Part shown: positions 1 to 5,235 of the stretch, piece by piece
Layout: each line of letters starts with the position of its first letter
How positions within the stretch are numbered: the stretch's first letter is position 1
From: Alphaproteobacteria bacterium
GTDB taxonomy: Bacteria; Pseudomonadota; Alphaproteobacteria; ATCC43930; CGMCC-115725
Direction: 5' to 3'
Assembly (NCBI GenBank): GCA_028866355.1
Contig: JAGWIH010000127.1
Coordinates: 1 to 6,732 of the forward strand
Length of the DNA: 6,732 nt
Notes under the pieces: generated by a model
Seen by the model: the letters and a program-made list of their open reading frames with translations, nothing else
Told to the model about the DNA's origin: nothing
The model's database searches: none
Made by a program: the position numbers and the translations under genes

Positions 1-56
1 TCGGCGGCGAGAAACACCAACGGCAAAAGCAGCAACGCACCGCGTTCGCGCCGCAT
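1..56 (-). CDS. Partial exported or membrane protein, N-terminus only
   Basis: Eighteen codons are visible, reading MRRERGALLLLPLVFLAA, before the window ends. The arginine-rich start followed by an uninterrupted hydrophobic run looks like a signal peptide or a first membrane segment, so the product probably enters or crosses the inner membrane. The start is supported by a good ribosome binding site, AGGAAAGG, with AGGA about six bases before the ATG. The gene begins 22 bases after the rho stop on the same strand, with no terminator visible between them, so it is probably co-transcribed with rho. I do not recognise the family: too little sequence is present. Confidence 0.6.
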   Translation of the reverse strand, partial: MRRERGALLLLPLVFLAA

Positions 57-78
57 GGCCTTTCCTCGCGAGCCCGTC

Positions 79-1335
79 TTACGTGTTCATCGCCTCGAAG
101 AAGTCGGCGTTGTTCTTCGATTGCTTGAGCTTTTCTATCAGGAACTCGAGCCCGTCCATCGGTCCCATCGGCATCAACACGCGGCGCAACACCCACATCT
201 TGGCCAGCACCGCCTTGTCGACGAGCAATTCTTCCTTGCGCGTGCCGGACTTGGTGATATCGACCGCCGGGAAGGTGCGCTTATCCGCGACCTTGCGGTC
301 GAGGATGATTTCCGAGTTACCGGTGCCCTTGAACTCTTCGAAGATCACTTCGTCCATGCGCGAGCCGGTGTCGATCAGCGCGGTCGCGATGATAGTGAGC
401 GAGCCGCCTTCTTCGATGTTGCGCGCCGCGCCGAAAAACCGCTTCGGCCGCTGCAGCGCGTTGGCGTCGACGCCGCCCGTCAACACCTTGCCCGAGCTGG
501 GCACGACGGTGTTGTAGGCGCGCGCCAGGCGCGTGATCGAATCCAGCAGGATCACGACATCGCGCTTGTGCTCGACCAGGCGCTTGGCTTTCTCGATCAC
601 CATCTCGGCCACCTGAACGTGGCGCACCGCCGGCTCGTCGAAGGTCGACGACACGACCTCGCCCTTGACCGAGCGCGCCATGTCCGTGACTTCCTCCGGC
701 CGTTCGTCGATCAACAGGACGATGAGATAGACCTCTTTGTTGTTCGCCGCGATGGCGTGGGCGATGTTCTGCATCATCACCGTCTTGCCGGTCCGGGGCG
801 GCGATACGATCAACGCGCGCTGACCCTTGCCGAGCGGCGTGATCAGGTCGATGACGCGCGTCGTCAGGTCCTTCTTGGTCGGATCGTCGAGCTCGAGCTT
901 GAGCTTCTCGTCTGGATAAAGCGGCGTCAGATTGTCGAAATTGACGCGGTGACGCAGCTTTTCGGGATCGTCGAAATTGATCTTGTTGACCTTCAGCAGC
1001 GCGAAATAGCGCTCGCCGTCCTTCGGCGAACGGATCTGGCCCTCGACGGTGTCGCCGGTGCGCAAGCCGAAGCGGCGGACCTGCGACGGGCTGACATAGA
1101 TGTCGTCCGGACCCGGCAAGTAATTGGCCTCGGGGCTGCGCAAGAAACCGAAGCCGTCCTGCAAGACTTCGAGCACGCCGTCGCCGTAGATCGCCTGGTC
1201 CTTGTCGGCCATCGTCTTGAGGATGGCGAACATCAGCTCCTGCTTACGCAGGCTGGAGGCGCTTTCGATTTGCAGCTCCTCGGCGAAAGTGAGGAGATCG
1301 GCGGGAGTTTTGCGCTTGAGTTCCTGGAGGTTCAT
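79..1335 (-). CDS. rho: Transcription termination factor Rho
   Basis: Rho is the hexameric RNA-dependent ATPase/helicase that binds C-rich unstructured RNA and ends transcription. The protein is 418 residues, against 419 in E. coli, and its motifs fall at the same residue numbers. The N-terminal Rho_N helical domain is about 1-45, followed by a cold-shock-like RNA-binding fold with RNP1 GFGFLRS at 61-67. Walker A SPPRTGKT is at 178-185 with K184, the catalytic glutamate is E211 in LIDERPEE, Walker B ends at D265 in VVILLDSITR, the Q-loop region is about 278-290, and the arginine finger is R366 in TRKEEL. Residues lining the E. coli bicyclomycin pocket (R212, S266, K336, G337) are present. A TTG six codons upstream (1353) is in frame, but family alignment favours the ATG at 1335, which begins MNLQELK. 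The ribosome binding site is weak (GAAAG). The gene lies downstream of hemJ, a common alphaproteobacterial order. Confidence 0.98.
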   Translation of the reverse strand: MNLQELKRKTPADLLTFAEELQIESASSLRKQELMFAILKTMADKDQAIYGDGVLEVLQDGFGFLRSPEANYLPGPDDIYVSPSQVRRFGLRTGDTVEGQIRSPKDGERYFALLKVNKINFDDPEKLRHRVNFDNLTPLYPDEKLKLELDDPTKKDLTTRVIDLITPLGKGQRALIVSPPRTGKTVMMQNIAHAIAANNKEVYLIVLLIDERPEEVTDMARSVKGEVVSSTFDEPAVRHVQVAEMVIEKAKRLVEHKRDVVILLDSITRLARAYNTVVPSSGKVLTGGVDANALQRPKRFFGAARNIEEGGSLTIIATALIDTGSRMDEVIFEEFKGTGNSEIILDRKVADKRTFPAVDITKSGTRKEELLVDKAVLAKMWVLRRVLMPMGPMDGLEFLIEKLKQSKNNADFFEAMNT

Positions 1336-1358
1336 CGGTTGCGGCTTTCGCAAGTCAT

Positions 1359-1403
1359 GACGGTGGTGGGAGGGGTGCGGCCCGAAGGCCGGAAGGTTTG
1401 GTT
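1359..1403 (-). promoter_or_regulatory. C-rich rho leader with UUCG hairpin
   Basis: Read on the rho coding strand, this 45-base stretch holds about 24 C and 7 G, which is the composition Rho prefers to load on. It contains a perfect five-pair hairpin, CGGCC-TTCG-GGCCG (1378-1391), with a C(UUCG)G loop, a very stable tetraloop. No U-tract follows, so it is not an intrinsic terminator. E. coli rho is autoregulated by Rho acting in its own leader; a similar role here is inference from composition and position only. Confidence 0.35.
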
Positions 1404-1500
1404 CACCGGAAGAGCGGACGGTCCTGGCTCGGGCCGCGCGCGGATCAGCGATGCAGATGAAGAGACGAGAGCCGGAGACGGGCCGGTCTTCCGCTCAATC

Positions 1501-1528
1501 CCTTAGCCAAAACCCAGGCCCGAGTCAA
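1501..1528 (-). promoter_or_regulatory. Candidate promoter for rho
   Basis: On the minus strand TTGACT (1528-1523) is followed after 16 bases by CTAAGG (1506-1501). The first hexamer is a near-perfect -35; the second is a poor -10 match. It lies between the hemJ stop and rho, giving a leader of roughly 160 bases. It could let rho be transcribed independently of the heme operon. Sequence support is modest. Confidence 0.3.
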
Positions 1529-1537
1529 ACGAGCTTT

Positions 1538-1550
1538 GGGTGGCGCACCC
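1538..1550 (-). terminator. Short hairpin just after hemJ stop
   Basis: A perfect inverted repeat, GGGTG-CGC-CACCC on the minus strand, begins two bases after the hemJ TGA. The stem has only five pairs, the loop three bases, and the following AAAGCTCG has no T run. It is therefore unlikely to be an efficient intrinsic terminator. It may stabilise the 3' end of the heme message or pause polymerase, with read-through into rho possible. Confidence 0.25.
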
Positions 1551-1552
1551 GG

Positions 1553-1996
1553 TCAGAACGGCTTAACCACCGCCAGAATGACGATGCCGATCAGCAGCAA
1601 CGTCGGCACTTCGTTGATCGCGCGATAAAAGCCGGCGCCGTGCGGCCGCGTGTCGGCGGCGAAGGCGCGCTGCCAGCGCCCGAAAACCGTGTGCAGCCAC
1701 GTCATCGCCGCCACCAGCAACAGCTTGGCGTAAAGCCAGAACGCCGTCCACACGACGATTCCAGTGAACGCCAAGCCGATCCCGAACAGCCAGGTGGCGA
1801 GCATCGCCGGAACCATGATCGCGCGGTAAAGGCGCCGCTCCATGGTCTTGAAGGTCTCCGACGTCGGCGAGCCCGCCTCGCTGCCGGCGTGATAAACGAA
1901 CAGCCGCGGCAGATAGAGCATGCCGGCCATCCAGGCGATGACGCTCAGAATGTGCAGCGTTTTGAGCCACGGGTAATAGGGCGCGAGCCAGCTCAT
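1553..1996 (-). CDS. hemJ: Protoporphyrinogen IX oxidase, HemJ type
   Basis: HemJ (formerly UPF0093) is the heme-containing inner-membrane enzyme that oxidises protoporphyrinogen IX to protoporphyrin IX in many bacteria lacking HemG and HemY. The 147-residue product has the usual family length (about 140-150). It begins MSWLAPYYPWLKTLHILSVI and carries the conserved first-helix histidine (H15), the LPRLFVYH block (29-36), and a lysine in WLYAKLLLV (K91). Four hydrophobic helices can be seen at about 12-32, 60-82, 86-104 and 131-144. The chosen ATG overlaps the hemH stop as ATGA, indicating translational coupling. An in-frame ATG seven codons upstream (2017) has a GAAGG about nine bases before it and cannot be excluded; it would give 154 residues. 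Product and substrate fit the neighbouring hemH and hemE. Confidence 0.95.
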   Translation of the reverse strand: MSWLAPYYPWLKTLHILSVIAWMAGMLYLPRLFVYHAGSEAGSPTSETFKTMERRLYRAIMVPAMLATWLFGIGLAFTGIVVWTAFWLYAKLLLVAAMTWLHTVFGRWQRAFAADTRPHGAGFYRAINEVPTLLLIGIVILAVVKPF

Positions 1997-3006
1997 GGCG
2001 CCGCCATCGCCGGACATTGGCCGAAGCCTTCGGGACAATTGCGCCGGCCGGCGCCGGGCACGGCCGCCCCCTGCACCAGCCGGGCGAGGCCGCCGATGAA
2101 TTCGGCGGCGACGCCGACGGTCGGCGCGCGGTGATAGAACGGCACGCCGGCGGCGCGTGCGCGTTTGCGGTAGTCGCGATCGAGCTCGACCAGCGTCTCG
2201 GAGTGTTCGGAAACGAACGCAATCGGCGCGACGATCACGCCGAAGCCGTCGGCACCGGCCTGGCGGATCTCGTGCTCGGTCGACGGACTCAGCCATTTGA
2301 GCGGCCCGACGCGGCTTTGATAACAAACCCGCATGTCGAGTTCGGGCCGCCGCACGGCGGCACGCACGGCGGCGGCGGTGGCCTCGACCTGCCATTGATA
2401 GGGATCGCCGCGACCGAGCGCGCGCAGCGGCAGCCCATGCGCCGACAGCAGCACGCGCACCTTGGCGCCCGCCGGCACGTTGGCGAGCTCGGCGACGATG
2501 CCGCGGGCTACGGCGATGGCGAATCCGCGTTCGCTCGGATAACAGCAGACGACGCGCTCCTTCGCCTTAAGTCCGATCTTGGCCGCGGCTTCGCGCCAGT
2601 CGGCCAGCGACGATGCCGTCGTCGTGCCGGAAAATTGCGGGTAGAGCGGCAGCAGCACGATCTCGTCCGGCTGCCAGGCCTTCACCTCGGCGGCCGTGAC
2701 GTTGGCGCGCGGGTGCCAATAGCGCATAGCAATGAAAACCCGATAGCCATCGCCGAGCGTCGCGCGCAGCGCCGCCGCTTGCGCCCGCGTATTGGCACGC
2801 AACGGCGAGGCGTTGCCGATCTGGGCGTAGATCTGCCGCGTCAGCGGCGCGCGCCGATGGGCAATGCCGCGCGCCAAGAGCCACCGCAATGGCTTGGGCA
2901 AGGCAATGATCGCCGGATCGTAGAACAGATTAAAGAGGAAGGGTTTGACCGCGGCCCAAGAATCCGGACCGCCCAGGTTGAACAGCACCACCGCCGTTCG
3001 CGTCAT
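1993..3006 (-). CDS. hemH: Ferrochelatase
   Basis: Ferrochelatase inserts Fe2+ into protoporphyrin IX, the last step of the protoporphyrin-dependent heme route, usually at the inner membrane face. The 337-residue protein starts MTRTAVVLFNLGGPD, a typical family N-terminus. It holds YPQFSGTTT (122-130), the metal-binding histidine H190 in LSAHGLP (188-193), and the catalytic glutamate E270 in FVSEHSETLVELD (264-276). The C-terminal tail, about 315-337, contains C324 and C331 in NCPEGFGQCP. Other cysteines are C154, C155 and C228, so a cluster-like cysteine set is possible but unproven. The ATG overlaps the hemE stop as ATGA and is preceded by a G-rich stretch usable as a ribosome binding site. 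The frame stays open far upstream inside hemE, but that extension is low-complexity, arginine-rich shadow sequence. It lies between hemE and hemJ in one operon. Confidence 0.98.
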   Translation of the reverse strand: MTRTAVVLFNLGGPDSWAAVKPFLFNLFYDPAIIALPKPLRWLLARGIAHRRAPLTRQIYAQIGNASPLRANTRAQAAALRATLGDGYRVFIAMRYWHPRANVTAAEVKAWQPDEIVLLPLYPQFSGTTTASSLADWREAAAKIGLKAKERVVCCYPSERGFAIAVARGIVAELANVPAGAKVRVLLSAHGLPLRALGRGDPYQWQVEATAAAVRAAVRRPELDMRVCYQSRVGPLKWLSPSTEHEIRQAGADGFGVIVAPIAFVSEHSETLVELDRDYRKRARAAGVPFYHRAPTVGVAAEFIGGLARLVQGAAVPGAGRRNCPEGFGQCPAMAAP

Positions 3007-4025
3007 GGCCCCCCGCGCACCAGCCGCACCAGCCGCTCGACATGGGCAAGCGGCGTTTCCGGCAGGATGCCATGACCGAGGTTGAACACGAAAGGCCGCT
3101 GACCGAGCGTCGCGAGGATGTCGGCGACGGCGCGGTCGAGCGCCGCGCCGCCAGCCACCAGAACCGTCGGATCGAGGTTGCCCTGCACCGGACCCCGCGC
3201 CTGCAACGCGTGCGCTTGCGTTAGCGGGACATTCTGGTCGATGCACAAGGCGTTGACGCCGGTTTCCACAAAGTAAGCCTCATAGAGCGCACCTGCGTTG
3301 CGCGGAAAGCCGATGATTGGCGCCCGCGGATGACGGGCATGAATTGCGGCAACGATCCGTTGCGTCGGCGCGATGACGAAGCGCCGGAACTGCTCCGGCG
3401 GCAACAGCCCCGCCCAGCTATCGAAGATCTGCACGGCATCGGCGCCGGCATCGAGCTGTGCGATCAAATGTGCGGCCGTTGCGTCGCTCAACCGGGTGAT
3501 GATCGCCTCGAGCGCTGCGGGATTTTCGCTCGCCAAAGCGCGTGCCTTGGTGAATTGCGTCCGGCCGCTGCCGTCGATGACATAAGCCGCCACCGTCCAA
3601 GGTCCGCCGGCAAAGCCGAGGAGCGTCGTCACGGTCGATAACGACGCTTTGACCTTGCGCACCGCGGCATAGACCGGTGCCAACACCGAAGCATCCGGCT
3701 GCATCGCCAAGCCATCCACAGCCGCCAACGGCGGTAGGCTTGGACCGTCGCCGTCACGAAACACAAGCGCGCGGCCCAAGGCTTTCGCGATAATCAAAAT
3801 GTCCGAAAAAAGAATAGCGCCATCGAAGCCGAACCGGCGGATCGGCTGCAGCGTCGCTTCAGCAGCAAGGTCAGGCGTCAGGCATAAGTCGAGAAATCCG
3901 CCGGCGCGTTCCCGGAGCTGACGATATTCCGGCAAATACCGTCCAGCCTGACGCATCAACCACAGCGGCGTTGGGCGGATGCTTTGCCCTTGTAACGCCG
4001 CCAGTAATGGCTTGGGCACGCTCAT
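3003..4025 (-). CDS. hemE: Uroporphyrinogen decarboxylase
   Basis: HemE removes the four acetate carboxyls of uroporphyrinogen III to give coproporphyrinogen III in the cytosol. The 340-residue length is typical. Signature 1 is PLWLMRQAGRYLPEY (20-34), containing R25 and R29 of the substrate-binding arginines. FSDIL carries the catalytic aspartate D75. Signature 2 is GFAGGPWT (137-144), followed by Y148; S203 in FDSWAG and H318 in NLGHGI match the other active-site positions. The ATG at 4025 is preceded by AAGGTAAGAG, a usable ribosome binding site with AAGAG six bases upstream. It is the first gene of the leftward operon hemE-hemH-hemJ and borders the proposed origin. Its promoter must lie in the gap, but no convincing -35/-10 pair was found. 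Confidence 0.98.
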   Translation of the reverse strand: MSVPKPLLAALQGQSIRPTPLWLMRQAGRYLPEYRQLRERAGGFLDLCLTPDLAAEATLQPIRRFGFDGAILFSDILIIAKALGRALVFRDGDGPSLPPLAAVDGLAMQPDASVLAPVYAAVRKVKASLSTVTTLLGFAGGPWTVAAYVIDGSGRTQFTKARALASENPAALEAIITRLSDATAAHLIAQLDAGADAVQIFDSWAGLLPPEQFRRFVIAPTQRIVAAIHARHPRAPIIGFPRNAGALYEAYFVETGVNALCIDQNVPLTQAHALQARGPVQGNLDPTVLVAGGAALDRAVADILATLGQRPFVFNLGHGILPETPLAHVERLVRLVRGGP

Positions 4026-4034
4026 TCCGTGCTC

Positions 4035-4060
4035 TTACCTTATTAGTCTTAGAATCTAAA
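4035..4060. other. AT-rich candidate unwinding segment
   Basis: Twenty of 26 bases are A or T, a marked contrast with the GC-rich surroundings. It includes the palindrome TTAGAATCTAA (4049-4059), which contains a GANTC methylation site, and several TAG or TAA triplets. It sits 10 bases upstream of hemE, so it may be an origin unwinding element, part of the hemE promoter/operator, or both. Confidence 0.35.
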
Positions 4061-4090
4061 GGTAGTGAAGGTAGTTGGTGGGTGGCGAGT

Positions 4091-4122
4091 GGGGGATTAA
4101 GGTCATTCGCGAACTGTCCCCA
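4091..4122. repeat. REP-like palindromic segment
   Basis: GGGGA (4092-4096) can pair with TCCCC (4117-4121) around an internal perfect palindrome TTCGCGAA (4106-4113). A second small stem, AACTG-TCCC-CAGTT (4112-4125), overlaps it. The GGGGxATTAAGG ... CTGTCCCC pattern resembles short palindromic elements often seen beside REP-associated tyrosine transposases, as I recall them. No transposase is present here, so it would be a solo copy. It could equally be an origin or operator element. Confidence 0.25.
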
Positions 4123-4413
4123 GTTGCCGGATGTACGCGGTCGGTCCAACGGATGTCTCCGGTATAAGATACGCATAAAGTGATCGTTCGTAGCAGAAAC
4201 AACGATTAGGCCCGTCGATAACCGCGGACGAAAAAGCGGGGAAATCATGCAAAGCCAAACCGTGCAGCCGTGTTTTTCCCGTATCGCCGAGCGTTCCGCT
4301 GAACGATCCGCAGCCAAATCCGTTGTGGAACGAATTTCGGTTGATGGGTGTGGTTGCCGCCGCGGCGATCCGACTCGACTACAGGCCCGATTTTGTCCCC
4401 AAGTTTGGCACAC

Positions 4414-5235
4414 ATGACGCGCTTCCATCTTCATCTCGTTTCCGATTCAACCGGCGATACCGTGCACTCGGTCGCGCGCGCTTGCCTGGTCCAGTTCGAG
4501 AACAGTGAGGCGATTGAACATATCTGGTCGATGGTGCGCACCAAGGTGCAGGTCGACCGCGTGATCAGCGGTGTCGGCGCCAATCCCGGCGTCGTGCTCT
4601 ATACACTGGTCGACGAGACGTTGCGCACGCCGCTGGTCGATGGCTGCCGCAAGCTCCAGGTCCCGGCGATCCCGGTGCTCGAACCGGTCATCGGCGCCCT
4701 TGCCGCCTATCTCGGCAGTCAGGCGCGCGGCCTGCCCGGCCAGCAGCATTTGCTCAATAGCGAGTATTTCCAGCGTATCGACGCCATGACCTTCGCCCTC
4801 AGCCACGACGACGGCCAATCGGCCTGGGGCTGGAACGACGCCGATGTCGTGCTGGTCGGCGTGTCGCGCACCTCGAAGACGCCAACCTGCATCTACCTCG
4901 CGAATCGCGGCATCAAGGCGGCCAACGTCGCGTTGGTTCCCGGTGCCGATCCGCCGCCCGAGCTGTTCGTGTTGACGCGGCCGCTGGTCGTCGGCCTGAC
5001 CAACGACCCGGAACGCTTGATCCAGGTCCGGCGCAATCGGCTGGTCCAACTCAAGCAGGAAGATCACGGCGACTATGTCGATATCGAGGCGGTGCGGGTC
5101 GAGGTCGCCAACGCCCGCCGCCTGTTCACCGAACGGGACTGGCCGGTGATCGATGTAACCCGGCGCTCGATCGAGGAAACCGCCGCGGCCGTGCTCAAAC
5201 TGCTCGCGCGGAAACGGGGTATCGAAGACGCATGA
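4414..5235 (+). CDS. ppsR: DUF299 kinase/pyrophosphorylase (PEP synthase or PPDK regulator)
   Basis: Proteins of this family (PSRP/PDRP; RP001 in Rickettsia) inactivate PEP synthase or pyruvate,phosphate dikinase by ADP-dependent threonine phosphorylation. They restore activity by phosphate-dependent dephosphorylation, releasing pyrophosphate. The 273-residue protein begins MTRFHLHLVSDSTGDTVHSV, the usual family start, and has the P-loop-like GVSRTSKTP at 149-157. KQEDHGDYVD (214-223) and the C-terminal DVTRRSIEETAAAVLKLL (247-264) are also typical. The N-terminal and C-terminal family blocks are both intact. Which target it controls cannot be told from the sequence, because neither gene is in the window; the symbol is therefore provisional. 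The ATG lacks a clear ribosome binding site; an in-frame GTG at 4348 would add 22 residues without family support. It is first in the rightward operon and its TGA overlaps the maf ATG. Confidence 0.95.
   Translation: MTRFHLHLVSDSTGDTVHSVARACLVQFENSEAIEHIWSMVRTKVQVDRVISGVGANPGVVLYTLVDETLRTPLVDGCRKLQVPAIPVLEPVIGALAAYLGSQARGLPGQQHLLNSEYFQRIDAMTFALSHDDGQSAWGWNDADVVLVGVSRTSKTPTCIYLANRGIKAANVALVPGADPPPELFVLTRPLVVGLTNDPERLIQVRRNRLVQLKQEDHGDYVDIEAVRVEVANARRLFTERDWPVIDVTRRSIEETAAAVLKLLARKRGIEDA

Larger units (their letters stand above)
4026..4413. other. oriC: Candidate chromosomal replication origin (oriC)
   Basis: This 388-base non-coding gap separates the divergent hemE and DUF299 (RP001-type) genes. 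In Caulobacter crescentus and Rickettsia prowazekii the origin lies exactly between hemE and RP001, and the genes beyond (maf, aroE, coaE) are also in that conserved order. The gap has an AT-rich segment at 4035-4060 (20 of 26 A/T), short direct and inverted repeats, and degenerate DnaA-box-like words. Examples are TTGTCCCCA (4393-4401, 7 of 9 to TTATCCACA), the complement of TGTGGAACG (4324-4332, 6 of 9) and the complement of TGTGGTTGC (4349-4357, 6 of 9). Such matches are expected by chance at about this rate. No consensus DnaA box, no CtrA TTAA-N7-TTAA site and only two GANTC sites (4052, 4372) are present. The call rests on synteny; it could instead be just a divergent promoter region if the origin has moved. 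Confidence 0.6.

Noticed and set aside
55..1506. Long plus-strand open frame opposite rho
   Set aside because: It is the antisense of a complete, motif-perfect Rho; the translation is arginine/histidine-rich and shows no family features.
1997..2395. Upstream extension of the hemJ frame
   Set aside because: It lies inside hemH in another frame, is arginine-rich, and HemJ family length and the ATGA overlap support the start at 1996.
3007..3246. Upstream extension of the hemH frame into hemE
   Set aside because: Out of frame inside hemE with low-complexity arginine/alanine sequence; ferrochelatases start at the MTRTAVVLFNLGG block.
4163..4168. TATAAG as a plus-strand -10 element
   Set aside because: No acceptable -35 hexamer lies 16-18 bases upstream; the position holds GTCGGT-like sequence.
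4026..4413. Consensus DnaA boxes or CtrA TTAA-N7-TTAA sites
   Set aside because: No TTATCCACA or its complement is present, and only one TTAA (4097-4100) occurs, so no CtrA full site.
3871..4434. Minus-strand open frame crossing the hemE start and the gap
   Set aside because: It overlaps hemE in a different frame, runs across the non-coding gap and resembles no protein I know.
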